Below are positions 1 through 8,276 of a stretch of DNA of 38,859 nt, in pieces. A program made the position numbers and the translations under genes. Source of the stretch: Nitrosomonas sp. (GTDB taxonomy: Bacteria; Pseudomonadota; Gammaproteobacteria; Burkholderiales; Nitrosomonadaceae). The notes below the pieces were generated by a model. It was not told where the DNA came from. It saw nothing but the letters and a program-made list of their open reading frames with translations, and did not search any database. Position 1 is the first letter of the stretch. Each line of letters starts with the position of its first letter. The stretch lies in NCBI GenBank assembly GCA_008015565.1, contig SSFV01000019.1:1-38859 (forward strand), in the 5' to 3' direction.

Positions 1-253
1 GCCTTAAAACCACTTATTACTTGCGTTCGATGGGTGCCACGGCTGCCGAGAAGTCGACCGTGCGTGCCGGTTCCCTGAATGCGGTGCCGTCCGATCGCGC
101 AATACTTGATTTCCACGGTAGCTATTTCCGCCGCCGCTACCGTCCTGCTTATGCCGCCATCGGACGGCACCGCATTCAGGGAACCGGCACGCACGGTCGA
201 CTTCTCGGCAGCCGTGGCACCCATCGAACGCAAGTAATAAGTGGTTTTAAGGC
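1..253. repeat. Perfect 95-bp inverted repeat with 63-bp spacer at the window edge
   Basis: Bases 1-95 are the exact reverse complement of 159-253 (paired positions always sum to 254). The spacer is 96-158. The right arm and spacer encode the normal NrdA C-terminal region on the minus strand. The left arm encodes the same peptide again on the plus strand (RSMGATAAEKSTV...). The switch point falls at a GATCG-like junction just where NrdA should continue past KYCAI. Location at the extreme end and the perfect arms suggest a fold-back chimera from library preparation, amplification or assembly. A genuine inverted duplication is possible but less likely. Confidence 0.95.
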
Positions 254-2933
254 CGCGCAGCCAGGCCAGTTTGTAGGTTTCATCCAATTTCTTACCGGAA
301 ACACCGCCCATATAAATATTCAATGATTGCGATTGATCGATCCACTTCTGCCGCCGCGCGCCCGCTTCGATGAGCCAGAGCGGATCCATTTCGAATGCGG
401 TGGCATACAAAGTGCGGATATTTTCCGGAATGCGGTCGATTTTGCTGATGGCGCCGTCAAAGTATTTCAGATCCGCAATCATGACTTCATCCCACAGATT
501 GAGTTTCTTCAAATCGTTTACCAGGCATTTATTGGCAATCGTGAATTCACCGGATAAGTTCGATTTGACGTACAAATTTTGATAAGTCGGCTCAATACTG
601 GCGGAAACGCCAACGATATTGGAAATCGTCGCGGTGGGCGCAATCGCCAAGCAATTTGAATTGCGCATGCCGTGCTCTTTAATGCGCAGGCGAAGCGTAT
701 CCCAATCCAGCGTAGCGGATAAATCCGCCTCGACAAATCCGCCGCGTTCATTGCGCAGAACTTCCAATGTATCATGGGGAAGAATACCGCGATCCCATAA
801 GCTGCCTTTGTAGGTGCTATAGCGGCCACGCTCTTCCGCCAACTCGGTTGAAGCCCAATAAGCCTGAAAGGCCACAGCTTCCATTGAACGGTCGGCAAAT
901 TCCACCGCTTCCGGTGAGCTATACGGAATCCCCAATTGATGCAGGCAATCCTGAAATCCCATAATGCCCAATCCAACAGGGCGATGCTTGAGATTGGCAT
1001 TCCTGGCTTTGGCTACGGCATAAAAATTGATATCGATGACGTTATCGAGCATGCGCATGGCGATACTAATGGTGCGCTTCAATTTATCCATATCCAGCAC
1101 GCCATTTTCCAAATGTGCTACCAAATTGACGGAGCCGAGATTGCACACCGCAATTTCCTTATCATTGGTATTCAACGTGATTTCCGTGCATAAATTGGAG
1201 CTATGCACCACCCCGATATGATTTTGCGGCGAACGCACATTGCACGGATCCTTGAACGTAATCCACGGATGTCCGGTTTCAAACAACATGCTCAACATCT
1301 TGCGCCACAATTGCACGGCGGGGATCTTTTTATAAAGTTCCAGTTCGCCCCGTTCAATCTTGGCTTCGTAGGCTAAATAAGCTTGCTCGAATTGCTGTCC
1401 GAATTTCTCGTGCAAATCGGGCACGTCCGAAGGTGAAAACAGTGTCCAATCGCTGCCTTCCATGACCCGCTTCATGAACAGATCGGGAATCCAGGTGGCG
1501 GTGTTCATGTCATGGGTGCGGCGGCGGTCATCGCCGGTATTTTTACGCAATTCCAAAAATTCTTCGATATCCAGATGCCAACATTCCAGGTACGCGCAAA
1601 CCGCGCCTTTGCGTTTGCCGCCCTGATTGACGGCAACAGCCGTGTCCGACACCACTTTGAGAAAAGGCACCACGCCTTGCGATTTGCCATTGGTGCCTTT
1701 GATGCGCGCACCCATCGCACGCACCGCGGTCCAGTCATTGCCTAATCCGCCCGCATATTTGGCCAGCAGTGCGTTTTCTTTGATGGCCTCATAAATACCG
1801 TCCAAGTCGTCGGGTACCGTCGTTAAATAACAGGATGACAATTGCGAGCGGCAAGTGCCGGAATTGAACAGAGTCGGCGTCGAACTCATGAAATCGAAAC
1901 TGGACAGCACTTGATAGAATTCAATCGCACGCGCCTCGCGGTCGATTTCATTCAATGCCAACCCCATTGCCACGCGCATGAAGAACGCTTGCGGTAACTC
2001 GATACGCCGTTCTTTGATGTGCAAAAAGTAACGATCGTATAATGTTTGCAATCCCAAATAATCAAATTGCAAATCCCGATCGGCATCCAATGCTTCGGAC
2101 AAGCGCGTCAAATCGAATTGCGCCAGGCGTTGATCGAGCAGGTCAGCTTCAATGCCGTTTTTAATAAAGTCCGGGAAATAATCTTTATAACGCGATTTCA
2201 TGGCTTGTTGCGAAATCTCTTCCCCTAACACTTCATGCCGTATGTTATTGAGCAGCAAGCGCGCCGTGACATAGCTATACGCCGGATCTTTTTCGATCAG
2301 CACGCGCGCAGACAAAACGGTGGATTTCCTGACTTCATCCACTGAAACGCCGTCATATAAATCCCTCAGCGTCGCTTTGAGAATCAGCGAAGCATCGACG
2401 GTATCCGCCAAACCCGCGCATGACGATTCGATCAGCGCCGTTAACTTTGCGATATCCAAGGGCACGCTTTGACCGTTTTCCACAACATACCGCGCTTCAA
2501 CGGCTGCTTCCTTGGCGGATTTTTGTTTCAGTTTGGCCCGCTCGCGTGCCCGCTCCTCGCGATAAAGCACGTAAGCGCGCGCCACGTCATGTTCACCGGA
2601 ACGCATCAAGGCCAGCTCGACTTGATCCTGAATATCTTCGATATGAAAAGTGCCGCTATCCGGCTGACGGCGCAGTAGCGCATTCACTACATCGCTGGTC
2701 AAACTTGCAACGACCTCTCGCACTCTTACCGATGCCGCCCCTTGACCGCCATCAACTGCGATAAAGGCTTTGGTCATAGCCACTGATATCTTGCCCGGCT
2801 CAAATGTGACAACTGCGCCGTTGCGGCGGATAACTTTGTATTGGGAAAAACGCGAATGTTGGATGCCGGCGTCATGATAATTTTGATTTTCGGACAGATG
2901 CTTGAGGTTGGTGTGTTCAGCAGCAAGTTGCAT
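1..2933 (-). CDS. nrdA: Ribonucleoside-diphosphate reductase class Ia, alpha subunit (3' end lost at window edge)
   Basis: Reduces ribonucleoside diphosphates to deoxyribonucleotides in the cytoplasm, together with the NrdB radical subunit. I translated the minus frame by hand from 2933; it stays open to base 1 without a stop. An ATP-cone-like region lies near the N-terminus. Active-site residues are visible: C361 in the SGTCRSQLSSCYL block, N580-C582-E584 in SSNLCTEI, C597 as the likely disulphide partner of C361, and the radical-transfer pair Y899-Y900 in TTYYLRSMG. The start is supported by the Shine-Dalgarno sequence AGGGGAG about 8 nt upstream. Authentic sequence runs to about codon 946 (base 96), ending KYCA. 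The family normally continues with a short tail carrying two redox cysteines. Here bases 95-1 repeat 159-253 in reverse complement, so the tail and stop are missing and the last ~31 codons are not credible. nrdB would lie beyond base 1. Confidence 0.95.
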   Translation of the reverse strand, partial: MQLAAEHTNLKHLSENQNYHDAGIQHSRFSQYKVIRRNGAVVTFEPGKISVAMTKAFIAVDGGQGAASVRVREVVASLTSDVVNALLRRQPDSGTFHIEDIQDQVELALMRSGEHDVARAYVLYREERARERAKLKQKSAKEAAVEARYVVENGQSVPLDIAKLTALIESSCAGLADTVDASLILKATLRDLYDGVSVDEVRKSTVLSARVLIEKDPAYSYVTARLLLNNIRHEVLGEEISQQAMKSRYKDYFPDFIKNGIEADLLDQRLAQFDLTRLSEALDADRDLQFDYLGLQTLYDRYFLHIKERRIELPQAFFMRVAMGLALNEIDREARAIEFYQVLSSFDFMSSTPTLFNSGTCRSQLSSCYLTTVPDDLDGIYEAIKENALLAKYAGGLGNDWTAVRAMGARIKGTNGKSQGVVPFLKVVSDTAVAVNQGGKRKGAVCAYLECWHLDIEEFLELRKNTGDDRRRTHDMNTATWIPDLFMKRVMEGSDWTLFSPSDVPDLHEKFGQQFEQAYLAYEAKIERGELELYKKIPAVQLWRKMLSMLFETGHPWITFKDPCNVRSPQNHIGVVHSSNLCTEITLNTNDKEIAVCNLGSVNLVAHLENGVLDMDKLKRTISIAMRMLDNVIDINFYAVAKARNANLKHRPVGLGIMGFQDCLHQLGIPYSSPEAVEFADRSMEAVAFQAYWASTELAEERGRYSTYKGSLWDRGILPHDTLEVLRNERGGFVEADLSATLDWDTLRLRIKEHGMRNSNCLAIAPTATISNIVGVSASIEPTYQNLYVKSNLSGEFTIANKCLVNDLKKLNLWDEVMIADLKYFDGAISKIDRIPENIRTLYATAFEMDPLWLIEAGARRQKWIDQSQSLNIYMGGVSGKKLDETYKLAWLRGLKTTYYLRSMGATAAEKSTVRAGSLNAVPSDGGISRTVAAAEIATVEIKYCAIGRHRIQGTGTHGRLLGSRGTHRTQVISGFK

Positions 2934-3013
2934 AAATGATCTCCCCTGACTGATTATTTACGATGAAGAAAGAAATTTGCGATTAAACAATCAAATATCA
3001 TTTCTTACTAAAA

Positions 3014-3060
3014 CCACAATATATAGTGTTAAATGCAAAAACACAACCATACTAATGGTG
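3014..3060 (-). promoter_or_regulatory. Tandem NrdR boxes upstream of nrdA
   Basis: Box 1 at 3014-3029 (CCACAATATATAGTGT) matches the NrdR consensus ACACWATATATWGTGT at 15 of 16 positions. A weaker partner at 3045-3060 contains the dyad ACCAT-ACTA-ATGGT. The dyad centres are 31 bp apart (3021.5 and 3052.5), the three-helical-turn spacing typical of paired NrdR sites. NrdR is the zinc-finger/ATP-cone repressor of ribonucleotide reductase genes. The sites lie 80-130 bp upstream of the nrdA start, which fits direct repression. Confidence 0.8.
3018..3046 (-). promoter_or_regulatory. Candidate sigma-70 promoter of nrdA
   Basis: On the minus strand, TTGTGT (3046-3041) is followed after 17 bp by TATATT (3023-3018). 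The -10 sits inside NrdR box 1 and the -35 touches box 2, so bound NrdR would block RNA polymerase. The -35 is weak (3 of 6), so the call rests mainly on spacing and operator overlap. Confidence 0.45.
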
Positions 3061-3202
3061 CAGCCTGCGGTTTGTCAAGTTTGATTGCCAACATTTATTG
3101 ATAGGCCTTGATTGATCACGTATTCAGGTGTTATTGTAAAAATCGATCCAATTCCCATAGAGCCCGTATAACCGGTTATTAATTTTTTCACGGAAGAACT
3201 TT

Positions 3203-3814
3203 ATGCTTATGCGCAACTATCTATTAATTCTGGCACTTGTCGGTTCTCTCACACTGAGTGGTTGTGGCTACAACACGTTGCAATCGGCCGATGAGCAAAT
3301 CAAAGCAAGCTGGGCGGAAGTACTCAATCAGTATAAGCGCCGCGCCGACTTGATTCCCAATTTAGTCAGTACCGTCAAGGGGTTTGCTGCGCAGGAAAAA
3401 GACGTATTAGTGGGTGTCACCACTGCACGTTCCAAAGTTACCGGTATTCAGGCCACGCCGGAACTCATCAATGACACGGAAGCATTTGCGAAATTTCAAA
3501 GCGCGCAAGGAGAATTAACCAACGCGCTCTCGCGTTTACTGGTGGTGGTGGAAAAGTATCCCGAGCTGAAGTCCGATGCCAATTTTCGTGACTTGCAAGC
3601 ACAATTGGAAGGTACGGAGAACCGTATTACCGTGGCTCGCAATCGATATATCAAAGCCGTGCAAGAATACAATATCGTAGTGCGCTCTTTTCCCAGCAAC
3701 CTAACCGCCATGATGTTCGGTTTTCAAACAAAACCAAGCTTTACCGTCGAAAACGAGCAGGAAATTTCTGTGGCGCCGAAGGTTGATTTTAATAGGCAAG
3801 AAGCCAATCAATAA
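3203..3814 (+). CDS. lemA: LemA family lipoprotein
   Basis: A 203-aa LemA family protein of the cell envelope. The N-terminus is a lipoprotein signal: a charged start, a hydrophobic stretch (residues 7-18) and the lipobox LSGC with C21 as the predicted lipidated residue. The family core follows at once (SWAEVLNQYKRRADLIPNLV, residues ~36-55), then long amphipathic helices expected to form a helical bundle. The start at 3203 has GGAAG 6 nt upstream; a second ATG at 3209 is possible. It is 17 nt upstream of a TPM-domain gene, a pairing seen in many bacteria, and is divergent from nrdA. The molecular role of LemA is not established; envelope maintenance or stress is the usual suggestion. Confidence 0.9.
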   Translation: MLMRNYLLILALVGSLTLSGCGYNTLQSADEQIKASWAEVLNQYKRRADLIPNLVSTVKGFAAQEKDVLVGVTTARSKVTGIQATPELINDTEAFAKFQSAQGELTNALSRLLVVVEKYPELKSDANFRDLQAQLEGTENRITVARNRYIKAVQEYNIVVRSFPSNLTAMMFGFQTKPSFTVENEQEISVAPKVDFNRQEANQ

Positions 3815-3831
3815 TAATCCAGGTTAACGCC

Positions 3832-4722
3832 ATGATAATTGTTAAGTCAGCACAGCTTTGGATGAAAATTCTGGCCCTTATCGCAGTGGCCATGCTTGCA
3901 GCAGGCGTCCGGGCTGATGTCGCGATCCCGCCTCTAAAATCCCATGTTACGGATTTAACCGCAACGCTTCCCGCTCATGAAATCAATCGGTTGGATCAGC
4001 TCTTGACGGCTTATGAAAACAAAAAAGGTAGCCAGATTGCGGTTCTGGTTGTACCGACTACGCAACCTGAAACGATTGAGCAATATTCGCTCCGGGTCGT
4101 CGAAGCTTGGCAATTGGGACGCAAAAAAATTGACGATGGCGTACTGCTGCTCGTCGCAAAAAACGACAAAGCGCTGCGCATCGAGGTGGGTTATGGTTTA
4201 GAAGGCGTATTACCGGATGCCACGGCGAAGCGGATTATCGAAGAAATTATCGTGCCGCACTTTAAAACAGGCAATTTTGCCCAAGGTATCGACGCCGGAA
4301 TTCATGCAATTTTAGGGCTGATCGAAGGAGAATCACTGCCGCCAACTAAAGGTGGCACCGCTCATTCAGGTGCTACCGATATCGATAACATCTTATTCAT
4401 CGCCATTGGCTTCATTGTATTCGGAAGGTTATTGCAATCGCTATTGGGACGTTTTGCCGGATCGGCAGTAACCGGTGCCGGTGCCGGATTTGTTGCCTGG
4501 ATACTGTTTTCGTCGATCGCAATCGCTGCAATAATTGCCATCATTGCATTTATCGCGGGCCTTTTTCAATTTAGCGATTACGGAATTTATAGAAATGGCC
4601 GCCATCATTGGCCTCGAGATCATTACTGGGGAAGCGGCAGTAGCGGGCGAGGCGGGTTTGGTGGAGGATTTGGCGGTGGCGGCGGCGGCTTTGGCGGCGG
4701 CGGCGCATCGGGGCGATGGTAA
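3832..4722 (+). CDS. TPM-domain (YgcG/Psb32-like) membrane protein with glycine-rich tail
   Basis: A 296-aa exported membrane protein. A signal peptide covers residues ~1-28 (cleavage likely after VRA). The TPM domain spans ~35-165, with recognisable blocks GSQIAVLVVPTTQPETIEQY, DDGVLLLVAKNDKALRIEVG and YGLEGVLPDATAKRII. Two or three hydrophobic segments follow (~185-245). The tail is almost entirely Gly, Ser and Phe (GFGGGFGGGGGGFGGGG) and ends RW, as is typical of the YgcG group. The domain should face the periplasm. TPM domains are linked to photosystem repair in plants and to envelope functions in bacteria, but no reaction can be assigned. The stop overlaps the next gene, indicating one operon lemA-TPM-TPM. 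Confidence 0.88.
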   Translation: MIIVKSAQLWMKILALIAVAMLAAGVRADVAIPPLKSHVTDLTATLPAHEINRLDQLLTAYENKKGSQIAVLVVPTTQPETIEQYSLRVVEAWQLGRKKIDDGVLLLVAKNDKALRIEVGYGLEGVLPDATAKRIIEEIIVPHFKTGNFAQGIDAGIHAILGLIEGESLPPTKGGTAHSGATDIDNILFIAIGFIVFGRLLQSLLGRFAGSAVTGAGAGFVAWILFSSIAIAAIIAIIAFIAGLFQFSDYGIYRNGRHHWPRDHYWGSGSSGRGGFGGGFGGGGGGFGGGGASGRW

Positions 4723-5225
4723 TCATGAATCTGGTTCGCATGATGCGTCATTTTTTTACGGGGCAACTGGCAGTGCGCCGGATATTTCCACAAAAATCCT
4801 TAGCCCATATCGAGCAAGCTATCATGCACTCGGAATCCAGCCATGAAGGGCAAATTTGTTTTGCAGTCGAAGCCGCGTTGAATACCATGCCATTACTCAA
4901 TAAACAAACCGCCCGGGATCGGGCAGTGGAAGTATTTTCTCAATTACGCGTTTGGGATACCGCAAACAATAACGGTGTATTGATCTATGTGCTGCTGGCC
5001 GATCGTGATGTCGAAATTATTGCCGATCGTGGCATCGATTGCAAAGTGACACACTCCGGATGGGAGGCAATCTGCCGTGAAATGGAAGCATTATTCCGGT
5101 TACAACAATATGAAGCAGGTGCCATCGCAGGCATCAATCAAGTAGGTCTGCACTTGCAAAAGCACTTTCCTGCACAATCCAACCGCAATATAAATGAGCT
5201 TGCGGATAAACCGGTCATTTTATGA
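4716..5225 (+). CDS. Second TPM-domain protein, soluble form
   Basis: A 169-aa protein (166 aa if it begins at the in-frame ATG 4725, since ATG 4716 lies inside the upstream gene). A degenerate TPM domain fills most of it: AVEVFSQLRVWDTANNNGVL, IYVLLADRDVEIIADRGID, then a helical region with WEAICREMEALFRLQQYEAGA. No signal peptide or membrane segment is visible, unlike the upstream paralogue, so it is probably cytoplasmic. This arrangement (LemA, membrane TPM with Gly-rich tail, short TPM) recurs in Proteobacteria and suggests a joint envelope-associated function, which remains unknown. It is convergent with dinB, with 84 bp between the stops. Confidence 0.82.
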   Translation: MVIMNLVRMMRHFFTGQLAVRRIFPQKSLAHIEQAIMHSESSHEGQICFAVEAALNTMPLLNKQTARDRAVEVFSQLRVWDTANNNGVLIYVLLADRDVEIIADRGIDCKVTHSGWEAICREMEALFRLQQYEAGAIAGINQVGLHLQKHFPAQSNRNINELADKPVIL

Positions 5226-5309
5226 TGAGGAAATTCTGCAATCCGTTTTAAGTTATTTTCAATCCCGCCTTTGTGCAGCCCGCTGCAATTAAAAAATTTC
5301 GCAATCATA

Positions 5310-6497
5310 TTAATCAGATGACGGATGAGTTCCATCTTGCGCCGCTGCAAAAGGTAACTCCTGTTGCAAAAATATGTTGTTGTTACTTGCAGAATGCGGT
5401 GATATCAATGCGCTGACTTTTATTCCCAGCAAGCGAAGCTTTTTCTTTAAGGTTACGCGCCGCAGGCATTCTCTAGCAGCGCGGCGTATTATTACCGGAT
5501 CAGCCGTATGCATTCTAAGCGTAAAATCGCGTGTTACGGTTTGAAAATCCGCAAATCGCAATTTAATGCTAATGGTTCGTCCGATATAACCTTTGCGATT
5601 CAAATCTTTTGCAACTTGTGTACAAAGCGTGGTGAAGGCTTCGGATAAAACTGAGCGATCAATACGAGGGTGAAGATCGTGTTCAAAAGTTGTCTCACGG
5701 CTAATGGATTTAGGCTCAGCATGTGTGACGACTGGACGCCTGTCAATTCCATGGGAAACCTCATGCAACCAGCTCGAGTAGCTGCAGCCAAAATGGTTTT
5801 GTAAAAGGCTGATATCCGCCTGTGCTAATTCTGCAATCGTTTTAATACCGAGGGATTCGAGCTTCTTGGCGGCCTTAGGACCTATGCCGTTAATTTTGCT
5901 TACCGGGAGCGGCCAGATTCGGACCGGAATATCGGATGGTTGCAGAATAGTCAGTCCATCGGGTTTCTCCAAATCAGAGCAAATTTTTGATAATAATTTG
6001 TTGGGTGTAATTCCAATCGAACAAGTCAGTCCCGTTGCATTCTTAACGGCTTCCTTGATTCGATGTGCCAAGGTCAGAGAATCTTCCTCCAAATCGCTCA
6101 AATCCAGATATATTTCATCTATACCAGAATCCTCGATTTGCGCTGTAATCGTTGTAATTGCAGCTTTAAAAAGACGCGAATAATGGCGGTAAATATCGAA
6201 ATCTACGGGCAAAAGAAAAGCATCAGGCGCCAATTGCGCAGCTTTCATCACACTCATTGCTGAAAATATACCCAATGCACGCGCTTCATATGTCGCGGTT
6301 GTGATGACGCCGCGGCCATTATAATCGCGTAATCTGAAGAAATATCGGGTGCCGCCGGATTGCATTATTGGTTTGTGTTCATCCCGACCTGCAATGACTA
6401 CAGGCTGGCCACGCAACTCCGGATAACGCGTGAGTTCAACGGATGCATAAAAAGCATCCATATCGAGATGCGCGATGCGGCGCGATAAAATAGCCAT
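5310..6497 (-). CDS. dinB: DNA polymerase IV (Y-family translesion polymerase)
   Basis: Error-prone DNA polymerase IV, 395 aa, which copies past lesions. The catalytic carboxylates are visible: D12 in HLDMDAFYASVE and D127-E128 in GIDEIYLDLSD. The fingers/palm core follows (GLTCSIGITPNKLLSKICSD), then the helix-hairpin-helix thumb (INGIGPKAAKKLESLGI) and the little-finger domain. Residues ~41-61 form an insertion before GRGVITTATYEARALG compared with the shorter E. coli enzyme (351 aa). Near the C-terminus QQELPFA resembles a beta-clamp binding motif. No LexA-type operator was noticed in the 146 bp upstream, and no strong ribosome binding site precedes the start. It is transcribed alone, convergent with the TPM operon. 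Confidence 0.95.
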   Translation of the reverse strand: MAILSRRIAHLDMDAFYASVELTRYPELRGQPVVIAGRDEHKPIMQSGGTRYFFRLRDYNGRGVITTATYEARALGIFSAMSVMKAAQLAPDAFLLPVDFDIYRHYSRLFKAAITTITAQIEDSGIDEIYLDLSDLEEDSLTLAHRIKEAVKNATGLTCSIGITPNKLLSKICSDLEKPDGLTILQPSDIPVRIWPLPVSKINGIGPKAAKKLESLGIKTIAELAQADISLLQNHFGCSYSSWLHEVSHGIDRRPVVTHAEPKSISRETTFEHDLHPRIDRSVLSEAFTTLCTQVAKDLNRKGYIGRTISIKLRFADFQTVTRDFTLRMHTADPVIIRRAARECLRRVTLKKKLRLLGIKVSALISPHSASNNNIFLQQELPFAAAQDGTHPSSD

Positions 6498-6643
6498 ACT
6501 TTTATTTTCTGCAAATTTTTACGGAATTATTTTTCACGATAATAAAATTTACAACCCACATTATTATTTATAGGGATTTTACTCAATATTCTTTTATAAT
6601 CAGAAAAAATGGCTATCGCTAACATCGAAATGTAAATGAGTGT

Positions 6644-7888
6644 ATGAAGAATTTCATGACAAACAAGTATCGAATGTGTACCCGGTTAATAGGAATTATC
6701 ACGTTAATGGGTGTTTCTGCTATGACACAAGCTCTACCCGAAGATTGCCAGGTTTTATCGGCGCCTGTAACGTATATTGAGACAAACGGACTGGTTTGCA
6801 TGCAGAAAGTGATCGTTGCCGACGAAGCTGGCAATCAGCAATTTTTTAAGGCGTCTTTGCAATGGCTAGGATTAGAAAATCCGAATCGCTTTAGGCTGGA
6901 AAGTGTGGAATTGGATACCATTTCGGAATTCAATAGCCCCATTTTTACAGAAATTAACGGATTACTAACGTTACCCAAAGTCGACATCCCCAAGCTATTC
7001 GGTACGGAACGATACGTTGTTAATTTGATGCTGGTGCCGGATAGCGAAAACACTGGCGATACACTGTTTGAACTGACAAAAGCCGATATTTACAACAACC
7101 CTGATTATGTGCCCGGCAGGGACTGGAAACCCTATGGTATGTTACTACCCAACGAAAGGCGGGCTGTCGACATTCTGGGACGTTCTATTCCATATGCGCA
7201 ACTTGCTGATGCCATTTATGACTTTGATAACGTAACGGTCGGTTCCTGGGAATTAATCAAATCTACCGGAACCAACACAGGAATGGATGCCGGCGTTTAT
7301 AGAAATAACGATACCCTGGAATTGGTGATAGCATTTCGTGGCACCGATACCTGCGACTTTCCATGCTCGATTAAGGAATTAAACGATCTTCGTCTTGATG
7401 TTACTGCCGATACTGCCATTGGAATTGGTACAGTCAGCGATCAATTCAAGGATGCGTTTAGTTTTGCGCAAGATATTGTAAATGGTAATCCGGGAAGCAA
7501 AATTATCGTTACAGGTCATTCACTAGGCGGCGGCTTAGCACAAGCGGTTGGTGCAACCTTAGGACTTGAAACTTTTGCATTCAATTCCTCGCCAGTCCCC
7601 AATCGTTTCTTTGATACGTATACCATCACTCTGCCAGAAGAACAGCTGCAAGATTTAATTTTTGTCATTGCCGATATACACGATCCCGTCTCCAATACTG
7701 ATGAAACCGGACAATTCTATTCGGATTCCCAGCACGTAACCGGGTTAATTCAATTTAATTTTGAGTTGAGGGAAATCATACCTAGTCAACCGGTGGATCT
7801 AAATGATCTAAGATTCGATCGGCACAGCATTACAAAATTTTCTGATAATTCAGTGAATTTAATCAGCTTATATCAAGCGGGCTGGTAA
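6644..7888 (+). CDS. Exported lipase (class 3 lipase-like alpha/beta hydrolase)
   Basis: A 414-aa predicted secreted esterase or lipase. A signal peptide lies near residues 10-30 (hydrophobic LIGIITLMGVSAMTQA; cleavage after AQA/TQA-like sites). The first ~150 residues are an N-terminal region I do not recognise. The hydrolase domain follows: LVIAFRGTD (~228-235, oxyanion region), the nucleophile elbow TGHSLGGG with S293, candidate acids D344 or D347, and H394 in DRHSITKF. The order matches the lipase class 3 fold. The substrate cannot be read from sequence. ATG 6656 has a better-spaced GAAG ahead of it than ATG 6644, so the protein may be 4 residues shorter. It stands alone, with no chaperone or secretion gene nearby. 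Confidence 0.82.
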   Translation: MKNFMTNKYRMCTRLIGIITLMGVSAMTQALPEDCQVLSAPVTYIETNGLVCMQKVIVADEAGNQQFFKASLQWLGLENPNRFRLESVELDTISEFNSPIFTEINGLLTLPKVDIPKLFGTERYVVNLMLVPDSENTGDTLFELTKADIYNNPDYVPGRDWKPYGMLLPNERRAVDILGRSIPYAQLADAIYDFDNVTVGSWELIKSTGTNTGMDAGVYRNNDTLELVIAFRGTDTCDFPCSIKELNDLRLDVTADTAIGIGTVSDQFKDAFSFAQDIVNGNPGSKIIVTGHSLGGGLAQAVGATLGLETFAFNSSPVPNRFFDTYTITLPEEQLQDLIFVIADIHDPVSNTDETGQFYSDSQHVTGLIQFNFELREIIPSQPVDLNDLRFDRHSITKFSDNSVNLISLYQAGW

Positions 7889-8276
7889 ATACTTGCTGCG
7901 GCAAGTCGCCACCTCAGCTACGCCTGAGCACTAATTTCTCTTCCTTGTTCTAAATGCAGCTTCCTGAATCCGCTTAGAATTCTCTTGAAATTTATAATGA
8001 TGAATTAATCCTGTGAAATACCGTCTGCAGGCAATTTCATGGTTATCCCGTGCTACCGTCAGGATAAAAATATAACTAAAAACTATAAAAATCAAATACT
8101 AAATCTTTCATCCCAAGAAATATCCCCAGAAAACCTAGTTATTCATTAATTCGTCAATAAGTGCCCAGATTTATAATTGTGAAAAAAGTGTAAACAAAGT
8201 GTGAACTTTTTGTGAACACATGTATCATATATAGGTAAAATTTTTAAACAACGTTCATTTTTTTGAAGAGGCTATT
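7889..8276. other. AT-rich intergenic region with two small hairpins and iterons
   Basis: No convincing gene. Just after the lipase stop are two adjacent small hairpins (ACTTGC/GCAAGT at 7891-7906 and CTCAG/CTGAG at 7913-7928) without a following T-run, so termination is uncertain. The rest is AT-rich up to the 11-bp iterons at 8178-8221 that precede the small membrane protein. Confidence 0.6.
8178..8221 (+). repeat. Four tandem 11-bp TGTGAA-type iterons upstream of a small gene
   Basis: Four consecutive 11-bp units begin TGTGAA, TGTAAA, TGTGAA and TGTGAA (starting at 8178, 8189, 8200 and 8211), each followed by a variable 5-mer. The 11-bp period places every motif on roughly the same face of the helix, as in sites for a cooperatively binding regulator. 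The array ends 55 bp before the start codon at 8277. The regulator is not identified. Confidence 0.6.

Noticed and set aside
21-326. Plus-strand frame at the left edge beginning with an NrdA-like peptide
   Set aside because: It is the inverted copy of the nrdA C-terminal region created by the fold-back repeat, then antisense of nrdA.
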